Shown here: one piece after another, positions 32,329 to 42,177 of the stretch
How positions within the stretch are numbered: position 1 is the first letter of the stretch
Layout: the number at the start of each line of letters is the position of its first letter
NCBI GenBank assembly: GCA_964601275.1
Contig: CAZRMV010000008.1
Coordinates: forward strand, 62,001 to 126,000
Origin: JAOZPE01 sp964601275
GTDB lineage: Bacteria; Krumholzibacteriota; Krumholzibacteriia; JAJRXK01
Length of the DNA: 64,000 nucleotides
Reading direction: 5' to 3'
Program-made: the position numbers and the translations under genes
The notes under the pieces: model-generated
Database searches by the model: none
Seen by the model: the letters and a program-made list of their open reading frames with translations, nothing else
Told to the model about the DNA's origin: nothing

Positions 32329-34956
32329 TTAGCCGATTTCCGGGGGATCCTCCCCCAACGCCTCCTGCAGCTCCTGCACAAGCAGCAGGGCGTCCACCGG
32401 ACGCAGCCGGGAGACGTCCACCTCCCGGAGCCTCTCCACGACCTTCTCTCGGGCCGCCGCGAAGAGCGGAAGCTGGGGAGGTGGTGCGGTGGTGGGACCG
32501 GGAGGAGTCACCGGTTCGGGGGGATCCATTTCCCGTTCCCGCAGGATCTGCGCCGCCCGATCCAGGACCACCCGGGGCACCCCGGCCAGCTCGGCCACGT
32601 GGACTCCGTAGCTGTGGTCGCTGGCCCCGGGCAGGACCCGGTGGAGGAACAGGATGCGACCCTCCCACTCCTTCACCTCCATCTGGACGTTGTGCGCTCT
32701 CGGGAGTTTCTCCACCAGGGAGGTCAGGGCATGGAAATGGGTGGCGAAGAGGGTCTTGGGACGCTGGGGCCCGTCGTGGAGATACTCGGTGATGGCCCAG
32801 GCCAGCGCCAGGCCGTCGTCGGTGGAGGTGCCCCTGCCCACCTCGTCCAGGATGACCAGGCTTCGGTCGGTGGCCCCGCGAAGGATCTTGGCCGTCTCGG
32901 ACATCTCCACCAGGAAGGTGCTCTGTCCCCGCGCCAGATCGTCGCTGGCCCCCACGCGGGTGAAGAGGCGGTCCACCAATCCGATCCGGGCGCGCCGCGC
33001 CGGCACGAAGGACCCCATCTGGGCCATGATCACCAGGAGGGCCGCTTGGCGGAGGTAGGTCGACTTCCCTCCCATGTTGGGACCGGTCAACAGGAGCAGC
33101 TGGCGATCCCGCGGGTCGAGCAGGAGGTCGTTGGAGATGAAGCTGGACGCGATGAGATTCTCCACCACCGGGTGGCGGCCCTCGCGGATGTCGAGGATCC
33201 CGCTCTCGTCGATCTCGGGCCGGACGTATTCGCGGGCGCGGGCGATCGCGGCCAACGAGAGGAACGCGTCGAGATCCCCGAGCGCCGCGGCCAAGCGGCG
33301 CAGACGGGGCAGCTCCTCCTGGATCCTCTCGATCAATCGGCCGTAGAGTTCGGCTTCCAGGGAGATGCGTCGCTCCTCCGCGCTGAGGATCTGCCGCTCC
33401 TTCTCCTTGAGCACGGCAGTCACGTAACGCTTGCCCGAAGTGAGGGTCTGCTTCTCCTGGTAGTCCTTTGGAACCTTGTCCAGGTGGGTGCGGCGCACCT
33501 CGATGTAGTAGCCGAACACCTTGTTGTAGGAGACCTTGAGCGAGGGGATCCCCGTCCGCGCCCGTTCGCTCGCTTGATACCCGGCGAGCCAGCTCTTCCC
33601 CCCCCGCGCCAGGTCCACCACCTCGTCCAGCTCCGGGTGGACCCCGTGACGCATCACCCCGCCCTTGCGCAGGTGGGTCGGCGGCTGGTCCACCAGTTCC
33701 TCCACCAGTGGACGGGCGAGTTCGTCGGCGGGAGCCAGCGACTCGACGAGGGCGCCGACCAGGGTGGGCCCTCCATCCTCCAGGGGCCGGACGAGTCCGG
33801 GAACCCGGACCAGGGCTTCCCGCAAGGATGCCAGTTCGTGGGGCAACGCCCGGCCGGTGGCGATCCGGCCGAGGATCCGCTCGAGGTCGCCCATTCCGCG
33901 CAACCCATCCCGCAGACCTTCCAGGCGCACCGCATCCTCCAGGAGGAAGGACACTACGTCCAGTCTCTCCTCGATCTCGCGCACCACCTTCGAAGGCGCT
34001 CTCATCCAGGCGGCCAGCCGGCGCCGGCCCATCGGGGTGCCGGTAGCATCCATCTGGCCCAGGAGCGTGGCCTTGCTTCCGCTGCGACGAAGGCTCTCGA
34101 ACAATTCCAGGTGGGCGACGGTTTCCCGGTCGAGGTGCAGGTGGTCGTCCTGCCGTTCCACCAGGAGGGACGCGACCTGGTCGGGCCGTCTTCGTTGGCG
34201 GTCGGCCAGGTACCGCAACGCGGCACCCGCGCAGCACGCGGCGCGGGGCAGCCCATCGAGGTCGAGTCCCGACAGGTCGTGCACCCCGAAATGATCCCGG
34301 AGCACCTGGTGGGCATGGTGCTCCTCGAAGAGCAGCGCGGACACCCCGGTGGCCACGATTCCCGCGAAGGCCTCTTCTTCCAGGAGCGCGCGGCCGTCTT
34401 CGACCCGGCTTTCCGGCAGCACCAGCTCGGCCACCCGGTACCGGCGGGGAATCCCCGTCACCTCCTCCCGGCTCGCCTCGCCGCAACGGAATTCCCCGGT
34501 GCTTCCCTCCAGGAGCGCGTAGCCCCAATCCCCCGGGGAGGAATCGAGGATCGCGAGCAGGTAGTTTCCCTCCGCGTCCCGCATGAGCGAGGGATGACTC
34601 ACCGTTCCCGGCGAGAGCACCTCCACGATCTCGCGGCGGACCAGTCCCTTGGCCTTCGCCGGATCCTCGGTCTGCTCGCAGATGGCCACGGTGTAGCCGG
34701 CGTCCAGCAGCTTGCCCAGGTAATGGTCGACCGCGTGGAAAGGGATGCCCGCCAGGGGGATGGGGTCGCCGTTCCTCTTGTCCCGGGCGGTCAGGGTGAT
34801 GCCCAGGACCTGTGCGCAGATCTTCGCGTCGTCGAAGAAGGTCTCGTAGAAATCGCCCATCCGGAACAGCAGCAAGGCATCGGGCTGTTGGGCCTTCAGC
34901 CCCAGGTACTGCTCCATCATGGGAGTGTGTCCGGCGCTGCGTTTCCCTTTGGCCAT
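32329..34956 (-). CDS. mutS: DNA mismatch recognition protein MutS
   Basis: 875 residues. The mismatch-binding Phe-X-Glu is in FRMGDFYETFF near residue 35. The ATPase has Walker A LLTGPNMGGKSTYLRQ, GASDDLARGQSTFLVEM, Walker B VILDEVGRGTSTDDG, and FATHFHAL. A Pro-rich linker precedes the C-terminal tail. The ATG at 34956 shares its A with the stop of the SPOR-protein gene (TGATG). Partner mutL lies about 2.5 kb downstream on the same strand, separated by the GAF protein gene. Confidence 0.97.
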   Translation of the reverse strand: MAKGKRSAGHTPMMEQYLGLKAQQPDALLLFRMGDFYETFFDDAKICAQVLGITLTARDKRNGDPIPLAGIPFHAVDHYLGKLLDAGYTVAICEQTEDPAKAKGLVRREIVEVLSPGTVSHPSLMRDAEGNYLLAILDSSPGDWGYALLEGSTGEFRCGEASREEVTGIPRRYRVAELVLPESRVEDGRALLEEEAFAGIVATGVSALLFEEHHAHQVLRDHFGVHDLSGLDLDGLPRAACCAGAALRYLADRQRRRPDQVASLLVERQDDHLHLDRETVAHLELFESLRRSGSKATLLGQMDATGTPMGRRRLAAWMRAPSKVVREIEERLDVVSFLLEDAVRLEGLRDGLRGMGDLERILGRIATGRALPHELASLREALVRVPGLVRPLEDGGPTLVGALVESLAPADELARPLVEELVDQPPTHLRKGGVMRHGVHPELDEVVDLARGGKSWLAGYQASERARTGIPSLKVSYNKVFGYYIEVRRTHLDKVPKDYQEKQTLTSGKRYVTAVLKEKERQILSAEERRISLEAELYGRLIERIQEELPRLRRLAAALGDLDAFLSLAAIARAREYVRPEIDESGILDIREGRHPVVENLIASSFISNDLLLDPRDRQLLLLTGPNMGGKSTYLRQAALLVIMAQMGSFVPARRARIGLVDRLFTRVGASDDLARGQSTFLVEMSETAKILRGATDRSLVILDEVGRGTSTDDGLALAWAITEYLHDGPQRPKTLFATHFHALTSLVEKLPRAHNVQMEVKEWEGRILFLHRVLPGASDHSYGVHVAELAGVPRVVLDRAAQILREREMDPPEPVTPPGPTTAPPPQLPLFAAAREKVVERLREVDVSRLRPVDALLLVQELQEALGEDPPEIG

Positions 34957-35990
34957 CAGTGTCGACCGGGAGTGAGGATCACCGTCCGCCAGCCGCTTCG
35001 GGCCAGCTCCTGTTGCGCCGCTTCCGCCGTGCCCCGGGTGGGAAAGCGCCCACCCACGACCCGGTACCAGGGAGGCGAGCTGGAAGCGTCGCGTTCGATC
35101 CGGAGTTCTTCGATCTGGGTCTTCATCGAGCGCGCCAGTCGCAAGGCGAGACTGCGGTCGTGGAACGCACCCAACTGCAACGCGAAGGATCTTCGCAAGG
35201 TCGGGCTCTCCACCTCGGAGATCCCCGACCCCTCCGAACTCGTCGCCGGAGTCGACGAATGCAACCGCTCTTCCCGGACCCATGCCGCTTCGGCGGTGCG
35301 GCTCCATCGGCGCAGGATCTCCTCGCGGGTACGCTGCGCCCGATCGACCTCACCCATCTGCTCGAGCGCCTGGGCTCGGACATAGAGGGCCTGCACCGCC
35401 ACATCCTCGTCGCCGGTGGAAAGGGCGGTCTCCGCCTCCTTCAGGGCGCCGCGCGGATCGCCCGCCCGCAGGCTCAGTTGGGCGAGCAGGGTGCGGCTCA
35501 TCGCGAACGCCTCGCTCGATTCGTCGATCTCGAGCAATCGCTCCCGCGCACTCCGCACCTCTCCCACCGCCGCCGACGCCATGCCGGCGAAGAGTGTGGC
35601 TTCGGGATTCCGTCGTCTCGCACTGGCGGGCAGCGCATCCAGCAACTCGATGCTCGTAAGGTACCGTCCGCGCGCGAACGCCTCCCTGGCCCGCGCGATC
35701 ATGACGACCTGCGCCAGGCTGTCCTCCGACGAACTCCCGCTGGTGAGCGTGGCGGCGAGGCGGTCGAAGCGGTCCGGATCGGTGGTCAACTGCGCGCGCA
35801 TCCAGGTCAAGGGACGGGTCTGCGGAACTCCCCGCTCCAGCCGATCCTCCAGGATCTCTTCGGCGAGTCGATACTCCCCGCGGACCTTCAGTTCGCGGAC
35901 CCGTTCGAGAAGGTTCTCGCCCCAGGCCAGGACCGAAAGGGCGGTCACCAGGAGCACGACGCCCAGAACTGTCACTCCTCGTTCTCTCAC
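34956..35990 (-). CDS. TPR and SPOR-domain envelope protein
   Basis: 344 residues from a GTG at 35990 overlapping the lapB stop (GTGA). An N-terminal hydrophobic helix (VTVLGVVLLVTALSVLAWG) is a signal peptide or anchor. A tetratricopeptide-like helical region spans about 30-240. The C-terminal SPOR domain (about 265-340, RSFALQLGAFHDRSLALRLA and WYRVVGGRFPTRGTAE) binds denuded peptidoglycan at division sites. A role in division or wall remodelling is inferred; the domain order TPR then SPOR is seen in FCB-type bacteria. Confidence 0.8.
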   Translation of the reverse strand: MRERGVTVLGVVLLVTALSVLAWGENLLERVRELKVRGEYRLAEEILEDRLERGVPQTRPLTWMRAQLTTDPDRFDRLAATLTSGSSSEDSLAQVVMIARAREAFARGRYLTSIELLDALPASARRRNPEATLFAGMASAAVGEVRSARERLLEIDESSEAFAMSRTLLAQLSLRAGDPRGALKEAETALSTGDEDVAVQALYVRAQALEQMGEVDRAQRTREEILRRWSRTAEAAWVREERLHSSTPATSSEGSGISEVESPTLRRSFALQLGAFHDRSLALRLARSMKTQIEELRIERDASSSPPWYRVVGGRFPTRGTAEAAQQELARSGWRTVILTPGRH

Positions 35991-37168
35991 GCTCGACCCT
36001 CGAGGACCCCCGGGAGTTCCCGGTCATTCTCCTCCGCCGGAACCAACGGCTGCAGGTTTCCGCAGGCCATGCACACCCGGCGCGGTTCGGGGTCGTCGGC
36101 GCCACACTGGGGACACCGCCAACTCGAGCATCCGAAGGCGTCGGGCATGGCCCGGACGATCCGCAGGAGGACCTCGGTCTTCCCCGCCCGGCTCAGGTAG
36201 CGCACCCAGCCCGCCCAGGCGGACAGATCAGCCGCTCCCCACCGCGGAGGATCCTCCACCAGGGCCACGAAGCTCTCCAGGTCGCCGCGACGCAGGCGCA
36301 GGTCGGCCACCGCCCTCCACAGGGCCACGTCGTCGGGACGATCCTCCCGTTCGCGCTCGAGCTCGGCGAGAAGACTCTCCATCTTTCCCGCGCGCAGGGC
36401 GGCGTCGGCCAAGCGGGGCAGGAAGTACTTCGCTCCCGAACGGCTCTTGCGCAGCCCCTGCAGCCAGATGGAGACCGCCCGATCGGGCCGGCCCAGCGCC
36501 ATCGCCCGATCCCCATCGACCTCGTAGGCCGCGCCCAGGGAATCGTCCAGTCGCAATGCCCGGTGCAGGAGGTCGTCGGCGTTCTCGGGGCGGTCCTGGC
36601 GCAGTTCGTCCCGGGCCAGCTCGGCCAGGTAGGCCGCGGCCTCCCGCTTCGCCCGGCCGCCGGCGAGGCGGGCCCGCTGTTCCAGTTTCTGGGCGGCCAC
36701 CTCCCGCTGGCCCAGCCGATGCAGCGCCCGCGCGTGGCGCTCGAGCAGATCGGCGTCGAAGATGTGCCGGTCGAGTTTCTCCAGCCGGTGTTCCACTTCC
36801 TCCCAGCGTCCTTGCGCGAGGAGATCGTCGGCCACCGCCAGCTCGGCCAGTCGCCGCAGATCGGGGGACAGGCGGGGCCGGGCCAGAAGCCCCTGGTGCA
36901 GATGCAGCGCCCGCACCGGGTCTCCCCCTTCGCGGAGAAGATTGCCCATCTGCAGGTAGACCGAGGGCGGCGCGTTGCCCTCGCGGATCAACTTCGCCAT
37001 CACCTCCTGGGCTTCCTTCTTCCGTCCTTCCAGCAGCAGTTCGAAGGCGCCCTCGGCGCCGCGTGGCACCTCGCGCGCCCGGGCACTGCGGGAAAACAGC
37101 AGGTACAGCACCACCACCAGGATCAGCAGCGATGCGACGAGGAGGGCGATCGCCGAGGCCTGGTTCAT
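35987..37168 (-). CDS. lapB: LapB (YciM)-like regulator of LPS synthesis
   Basis: 393 residues, close to the E. coli 389. An N-terminal membrane helix (IALLVASLLILVVVLYLLF) is followed by TPR helices. The C-terminal rubredoxin-type metal site is WRCPQCGADDPEPRRVCMAC, continuing GNLQPL (CPXC...CXXC). In E. coli LapB brings LpxC to FtsH for degradation and so sets LPS output. The lapA gene lies directly upstream (ATGA overlap), the same pair as in E. coli. FtsH and LpxC are not in the window. Confidence 0.9.
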   Translation of the reverse strand: MNQASAIALLVASLLILVVVLYLLFSRSARAREVPRGAEGAFELLLEGRKKEAQEVMAKLIREGNAPPSVYLQMGNLLREGGDPVRALHLHQGLLARPRLSPDLRRLAELAVADDLLAQGRWEEVEHRLEKLDRHIFDADLLERHARALHRLGQREVAAQKLEQRARLAGGRAKREAAAYLAELARDELRQDRPENADDLLHRALRLDDSLGAAYEVDGDRAMALGRPDRAVSIWLQGLRKSRSGAKYFLPRLADAALRAGKMESLLAELEREREDRPDDVALWRAVADLRLRRGDLESFVALVEDPPRWGAADLSAWAGWVRYLSRAGKTEVLLRIVRAMPDAFGCSSWRCPQCGADDPEPRRVCMACGNLQPLVPAEENDRELPGVLEGRA

Positions 37169-37494
37169 CGCCCCGGATCCTCGACGGAGGTGGTGAGGGC
37201 CACTTCCTCCAAGGGGGCGGCCCGAAGCCGGGTGATCTCCTTCTCCAGTTCCTCCTTCTGCCGTCGCAGTCGTCCCAGATCCAGTCGCAGCCGGACCTCG
37301 CGGATGGCCGCAACCACCATTCCCAGGACGAATCCGACCGCCGCCGAACTGAAGATCACCACCCACAGGGGAACCCCGAGGAAGGTCCAGGTGAACAACT
37401 GCACATCCACTCCCGGAGTGTCGTTGTTCTGCACCGCGAGGGTCACGAAGAAGGCCAGCAGCACCACGAACAGCAGGGTCTTAAGCAGCCACAC
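37165..37494 (-). CDS. lapA: LapA-domain membrane protein
   Basis: 109 residues from a GTG at 37494, with GGAAG upstream, overlapping the end of miaB by 14 bases. Two membrane helices (LLKTLLFVVLLAFFVTLAVQNN and PLWVVIFSSAAVGFVLGMVVA) and a C-terminal coiled coil (RLRRQKEELEKEITRL) match DUF1049/LapA. It is the usual partner of LapB in LPS-assembly control. Confidence 0.88.
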   Translation of the reverse strand: MWLLKTLLFVVLLAFFVTLAVQNNDTPGVDVQLFTWTFLGVPLWVVIFSSAAVGFVLGMVVAAIREVRLRLDLGRLRRQKEELEKEITRLRAAPLEEVALTTSVEDPGR

Positions 37495-38824
37495 GGTCGT
37501 ACTTCCAGAGCAAGCCGAGATTCTCGGCGAAGAAGGTCGTAGCCTGGACACCGGTCACACGAACCAGGATCTCGTCTCCTCGTCCCAGGTTTCCATCGGC
37601 CGGCACCAGCACTTTCCGATTGTTCAACGTGCGCCCTCTCAGGTAACCCCGGCCCTTCACATCCTCCCCCTCGATGGCGACCTCCCAACGGCTTCCCACC
37701 AGGCTCTTGGCCTTCTCTTCCCACAGGGCTTCCTGGAGCGCGTTGAGTCGATACAGGCGCTCGTTCTTCATCTCCTCGGGAACGTCGTCCTCCAGCTTGC
37801 TGGCCGGGGTTCCCGGACGAGGAGAGTACTTGAAGGTGAAGGCGGAATCGTAGCGCATTTCCCGCATGATGGTGAGCGTCTCCTCGAAATCCTCCTCGGT
37901 CTCCCCGGGAAAGCCCACGATGATGTCGGTGGAGAAGGTGACCTCGGGCAGGTCCCTCCGGCAGCGCTCGGCGAGGGCGAGGTAATCCTCGATCCGATAG
38001 CCCCGCTTCATCCGGCGCAACACCCGGTTGCTCCCGCTCTGCACTGGCAGATGCAGCCACGGCGAGACGCCCTCGTGGGTGGCGATGGCCTCGATCGTCC
38101 TCTCGCTCAGATCGCGGGGGTGGTTGGTCAAGAAGCGCACTCTCCGCAGACCCTCGGTCTCGGCGACCTGGCCCAGAAGGCGCGGGAAGTCGGCCACCGG
38201 ATGGTGGTACGCGGTGACGTTCTGTCCCAGGAGGGTGACTTCCACGCCGCCCTCCCGGTCGACCACCGCCCGCACCTCCCGCAGGATCGTCCCGGGATCC
38301 TTGGGCCGCAGGGGCCCCCGCGTGCTGGGAACGATGCAGAAGGTGCACTTGTAGTCGCAGCCCCGGGTGATGGAGATGAAGTGGGAGTTGTTGAGGGGGT
38401 CCCGCTCCGGACTGGCCTGGTAGGTGGTGACCCCGTCCGCGGACACGTCGAAGCGCGGGGAACCATCCCGGCGCACCCCTTCGATCATCTCCGGCAACCG
38501 GTTGTACTGATCGGTGCCCACCACCAGGTCGACCGCTTGCCGCCGTTCGTGCAAGGCCTTGCCCAGACGCTGGGCCATGCACCCGACCACCCCCATGAGC
38601 ACACCCTCGCGTCCCTTCTTGTGACGCATCAGCTCGCCGATACGGCCCAGGACCCTCTGCTCGGCGTTGTCCCGGACCGCGCAGGTATTGAGGAGGATGA
38701 TGTCGCTCTCCTCCGGTCGCGCCACGCGCGCGTACCCCGCCCGGGCGAGGGTGTCCACGATGGCCCGGGTGTCGTAGACATTCATCTGGCAGCCATAGGT
38801 CTCGATGTACACGCGCTTGTTCAT
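37481..38824 (-). CDS. miaB: tRNA-2-methylthio-N6-dimethylallyladenosine synthase
   Basis: 447 residues. Radical-SAM methylthiotransferase acting on i6A37 made by MiaA. The auxiliary-cluster cysteines lie in YGCQMN, LLNTCAVRDNA and VGCMAQRLG; the radical-SAM cluster is RGCDYKCTFCIVPSTRG. A TRAM domain ends the protein. The ATG overlaps the mtaB stop (ATGA). Having two methylthiotransferases in tandem is unusual but clear from sequence. Confidence 0.96.
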   Translation of the reverse strand: MNKRVYIETYGCQMNVYDTRAIVDTLARAGYARVARPEESDIILLNTCAVRDNAEQRVLGRIGELMRHKKGREGVLMGVVGCMAQRLGKALHERRQAVDLVVGTDQYNRLPEMIEGVRRDGSPRFDVSADGVTTYQASPERDPLNNSHFISITRGCDYKCTFCIVPSTRGPLRPKDPGTILREVRAVVDREGGVEVTLLGQNVTAYHHPVADFPRLLGQVAETEGLRRVRFLTNHPRDLSERTIEAIATHEGVSPWLHLPVQSGSNRVLRRMKRGYRIEDYLALAERCRRDLPEVTFSTDIIVGFPGETEEDFEETLTIMREMRYDSAFTFKYSPRPGTPASKLEDDVPEEMKNERLYRLNALQEALWEEKAKSLVGSRWEVAIEGEDVKGRGYLRGRTLNNRKVLVPADGNLGRGDEILVRVTGVQATTFFAENLGLLWKYDRVAA

Positions 38825-40128
38825 GGTTCGACCAGCCGTCCCTTCAGATTCCCTTCGTCGTCCAGGGCACAGATCTCGACCCGGACCCGCCGGCCCGCCG
38901 GCGCGCCGTCCGCCCGCGCCCGGACCGTGGCGTAGTTGTCGAGCATGATCTCCCGCTCTCGCCCCTTCTCCGCGGCCCCCTCCACGATGCCATCGGTGAT
39001 GCTACCTATCTGTTGTAGCATGAATGCCTTGTGCTTTCTTCTTCCCAATTCACGCAAGGTCGCCGCCCGGCGGTTCGCGGTGGGTCCGTCGACCGCGTCC
39101 GGCATGGACGCGGCCGGGGTGTTCTCCCGGCGGGAATAGGGAAAGACATGATAGAAGGCCACCGGGAGAGCCTCAAGCAAACCCACGGTGGCCTCGAAGT
39201 CGTCCTCGGTCTCCCCCGGGAAGCCGGCGATGAGATCGACCCCCAGTCCGAAACGGGAGTCGGCGGCCGCGATCGCCTCGACCAGCTCGTGGTAGCGGGC
39301 CCGGGTGTAGGGACGGCGCATGCGCCGCAACACCGCGTCGCTTCCCGATTGCAGGGGAAGGTGGAGATAGCGGCACAGGCGGTCCTCGCTGGCCAGCATC
39401 TCCACCAGGTCCATCTCGACCTCGGACGGATCGATGCTGGACAGCCGGAAGCGCACCCGGGAGTCGACCCGTTCCAGCAGCATCTCGAGCAGGGGCACCA
39501 GGCCGGTGGCCGGGTCGAGGTCGCGCCCGTAGTGCCCCAGGTGCACCCCGCCCAGGACGATCTCCTCGTATCCCGCATCGGCGAGAAGACGGGCCTGGCG
39601 GACCACCTCCCGGGGAGGCCGCGAGCGGCTGGGCCCCCTCGCGCTCCAGACCGAACAGAAGGTGCAGCGGAGGTTGCATCCCTCCTGCACCTTGATCATC
39701 GCCCGGCTGCGCCCCTCCATCGAGACGATCCACTCGTCCGGGTGGATCTTCATGCGCCGGGGGTAGGATCGCGCCTCGAGCAGTCGCTCGCCCCGGACCG
39801 CCCGCTCCAGGTACCGCTCGATCTCCTTCTTCTCCTCGTTGCCCAGCGCCATGTCGATCTCGGGGACCTCCATCAGGCGGTGCCCGTTGACCTGGCTGTA
39901 GCAACCCACCACCATCACCCGGCAGGAGGGATGGCGTCGCTTGACGCTGCGCGCAAGCTGGCGGCATTTCTGTTCTGCCCGGGCGGTGACGGTGCACGAG
40001 TTGATGACATACAGTTCGGCTTCGTCCTTCCAGTCGACCACCTTCGCGCAGTCGAGGGCGCGCCGGCGCATCGCCTCCGTCTCGTAGAGGTTCAAACGGC
40101 AACCAAGGGTCGTGAAGGCGACGCGCAT
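38821..40128 (-). CDS. mtaB: tRNA t6A37 methylthiotransferase MtaB
   Basis: 435 residues. Converts t6A37 to ms2t6A37 in ANN-decoding tRNAs. The cysteines are in TTLGCRLNLYE, VINSCTVTARAEQK and VGCYSQVNG, with the radical-SAM motif EGCNLRCTFCSVWSARG. In most homologues the last part reads IIPYARG or similar, so Ser-Val-Trp-Ser is divergent. GGTGGAG lies upstream of the ATG at 40128. It heads the mtaB-miaB-lapA-lapB-SPOR-mutS run of overlapping genes. Confidence 0.9.
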   Translation of the reverse strand: MRVAFTTLGCRLNLYETEAMRRRALDCAKVVDWKDEAELYVINSCTVTARAEQKCRQLARSVKRRHPSCRVMVVGCYSQVNGHRLMEVPEIDMALGNEEKKEIERYLERAVRGERLLEARSYPRRMKIHPDEWIVSMEGRSRAMIKVQEGCNLRCTFCSVWSARGPSRSRPPREVVRQARLLADAGYEEIVLGGVHLGHYGRDLDPATGLVPLLEMLLERVDSRVRFRLSSIDPSEVEMDLVEMLASEDRLCRYLHLPLQSGSDAVLRRMRRPYTRARYHELVEAIAAADSRFGLGVDLIAGFPGETEDDFEATVGLLEALPVAFYHVFPYSRRENTPAASMPDAVDGPTANRRAATLRELGRRKHKAFMLQQIGSITDGIVEGAAEKGREREIMLDNYATVRARADGAPAGRRVRVEICALDDEGNLKGRLVEP

Positions 40129-40189
40129 GGTATTGGCTCCACCCGGATCGGACGTCTGGCTTCCCACGACGGAATCCGTCTCTTCGAGA

Positions 40190-40221
40190 GAGGCCCCGTC
40201 CGGTGGTCCGGGCGGGGCCTC
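40190..40221 (-). terminator. Strong hairpin after rpsA, possible terminator
   Basis: Arms GAGGCCCCG-N-CCGG and CCGG-N-CGGGGCCTC around a 4-base loop, about 13 paired bases with one mismatch in the minus-strand RNA. No T-tract follows, so ending of the rpsA transcript is likely but not certain; the structure could also be an RNA-stability hairpin. The rest of the 132-base gap holds nothing clear. Confidence 0.45.
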
Positions 40222-40260
40222 GCTGCACACGTCTCGCTGCAGATCGCGAGGCGTGGGGCG

Positions 40261-42123
40261 TTACGCCTCGTCGGCATTCTCCGCCGCGAGTTCCTTGTCG
40301 AGTTCCTCATCCTTGGACGCTTCACTCGCCGCCAGCTCTTCCTCGGTCAACTCGCGCCGGGGATGGGCCTCGATGAAGGCTTCGAGCTCGTCCGGATGAT
40401 CCTCGAAGTAGCCCTGGACCGAGAGAACGATCTTGCGGTTCTCCGGATCCATCTTGATGACCTTCAGCGGAATCTCCTCGTCCACGCGGAAGTGTTCCAG
40501 GGCCGAGGACATCTCCGGGACGGCCAACTGCTGCGCGGGGACGAAGCCTTCCACCTGGTCCTCGACCTCGACGATGGCGCCGTGGTCGAGCAGGCGGACG
40601 ATCCGCGCGGTGCACTCTGTACCGGTGCTGTACTTCTCCGCCAGTTCGCTCCAGGGATTCTCCTGGAGCTGCTTGATCCCGAGGCTGACCCGGCGGCGCT
40701 CCTGGTTGATGTCCAGGATCACCACCTCCACGGTATCGCCCTTGCGCACGATCTCCTTGGGATGCCGGACGCGCTTGGTCCAGCTCATGTCGGAGATGTG
40801 CACCAGGCCGTCGATGCCCTCCTCGACCTCGACGAAGGCGCCGAAGTCGGTGAGGTTGCGCACCTTTCCGGTCAGCTTGGTGCCCACCGGATAGCGCTGC
40901 TCGAGGGTCTCCCAGGGATCGGGCTCGGCCTGCTTGAGACCGAGGGAGATCTTCTCGTTCTCCTTGTCCACCTTCAAGACCATCACCTCGACCTCGTCGC
41001 CGATGGAGACGATCTTGGAGGGATGGCGGACGTTGCGCGTCCAGCTCATCTCGCTGATGTGGATGAGCCCCTCGATGCCCTTCTCGAGCTCGACGAAGGC
41101 GCCGTAGTTGGTGATGGAGACGACCTTCCCCTTGACCAGCTTCCCCTCGGGATACTTGGCCTCGACGTCTTCCCAGGGGTACTCCTGCAGTTGCTTGAGA
41201 CCCAGGCTGATCCTTTCGCGCTCGCGGTCGAACTCGAGCACCTTCACCTCGATCTCGCTGCCGATGGTCACCATCTCGTTGGGATGGTTCACCCGGCCCC
41301 AGCTCAGATCGGTGATATGCAGGAGCCCGTCGATCCCGCCGAGATCGACGAAGGCGCCGAAGTCGGTGATGTTCTTCACCACGCCCTTGCGGATCTGACC
41401 CTTCTCCAGCTCGGCGATGAGCTTCTTCTTCTTGCGCTCGCGCTCCTCCTCGAGGACCACGCGGCGGCTCACCACGATGTTGCGACGGCGCTTGTTGATC
41501 TTGATGATCCGGAACTCGAGGGTCTCGCCCAGCAGCGCGTCCAGGTCGGGAACCTGCCGCAACGCGACCTGCGAACCGGGAAGGAAGGCATCGACGCCCA
41601 TCAACTTCACCACCAGTCCGCCCTTGATGCGACGATCGACCACGCCGTGGACCACGCGGTGCGTGTCGTAGGCGGTCTTGATGTCGTCCCACACCATCAG
41701 GAAGTCGGCCTTCTCCTTCGACAGGGAGATGAGACCATCCTGGTTCTCGATCTTCTCGAGATACACGTCGAAGATGTCGCCCACCTTGATGCTGTCGAGC
41801 GAACGGAATTCGGTGATGGGAATCACGCCTTCACTCTTGAATCCGACGTCGACGAGAACCTCGTTCTCGAGCACCTCGACGACGGTCCCCCGCACGATGG
41901 TGCCCTCGCGGATCTCGCTGAGGGTTCCCTCGTATTGCTGGATCATCTCCAGCATCTCCTCAGGGGAGTAGATCTCCTCCTCGAGCAGCTCGGGGTTCAC
42001 GATGTCGGTGGGATTGAATTCGGTGGTGACGCTGGCCGCCGGCCGGCCGCTGCCGCGTCCCGCTCCGGTACGGGCGGAAGAGCTGGAATGTGCCCCGCCC
42101 GGTTGGGGTGAGATTTCGGTCAT
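40261..42123 (-). CDS. rpsA: 30S ribosomal protein S1
   Basis: 620 residues. Six S1 RNA-binding domains can be counted (about 74-138, 154-220, 242-310, 327-395, 414-480, 501-565), the last four being typical GAFVXL...IEGLIHISEMSW repeats. A ~70-residue Ser/Gly-rich N-terminus and an acidic C-terminal tail flank them. S1 unfolds mRNA on the 30S subunit. The ATG at 42123 is preferred because AGGAGG lies 12 bases upstream; an in-frame ATG 27 bases earlier lacks one. It follows cmk-plsC, the usual cmk-rpsA order. Confidence 0.95.
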   Translation of the reverse strand: MTEISPQPGGAHSSSSARTGAGRGSGRPAASVTTEFNPTDIVNPELLEEEIYSPEEMLEMIQQYEGTLSEIREGTIVRGTVVEVLENEVLVDVGFKSEGVIPITEFRSLDSIKVGDIFDVYLEKIENQDGLISLSKEKADFLMVWDDIKTAYDTHRVVHGVVDRRIKGGLVVKLMGVDAFLPGSQVALRQVPDLDALLGETLEFRIIKINKRRRNIVVSRRVVLEEERERKKKKLIAELEKGQIRKGVVKNITDFGAFVDLGGIDGLLHITDLSWGRVNHPNEMVTIGSEIEVKVLEFDRERERISLGLKQLQEYPWEDVEAKYPEGKLVKGKVVSITNYGAFVELEKGIEGLIHISEMSWTRNVRHPSKIVSIGDEVEVMVLKVDKENEKISLGLKQAEPDPWETLEQRYPVGTKLTGKVRNLTDFGAFVEVEEGIDGLVHISDMSWTKRVRHPKEIVRKGDTVEVVILDINQERRRVSLGIKQLQENPWSELAEKYSTGTECTARIVRLLDHGAIVEVEDQVEGFVPAQQLAVPEMSSALEHFRVDEEIPLKVIKMDPENRKIVLSVQGYFEDHPDELEAFIEAHPRRELTEEELAASEASKDEELDKELAAENADEA

Positions 42124-42177
42124 GGGTTCTTGATGCCTCCTAAACATGGATTTACCCGCATTCACGGGCAGAGGCAT

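Noticed and set aside
31372..35385. Plus-strand open frame of about 1337 codons opposite the GAF gene and mutS
   Set aside because: No domains recognised, no ribosome-binding site, and fully antisense to conserved genes.
39031..42111. Plus-strand open frame of about 1026 codons opposite mtaB and rpsA
   Set aside because: It is an antisense shadow caused by high GC. The minus-strand genes have clear family motifs, and the antisense translation is low-complexity.
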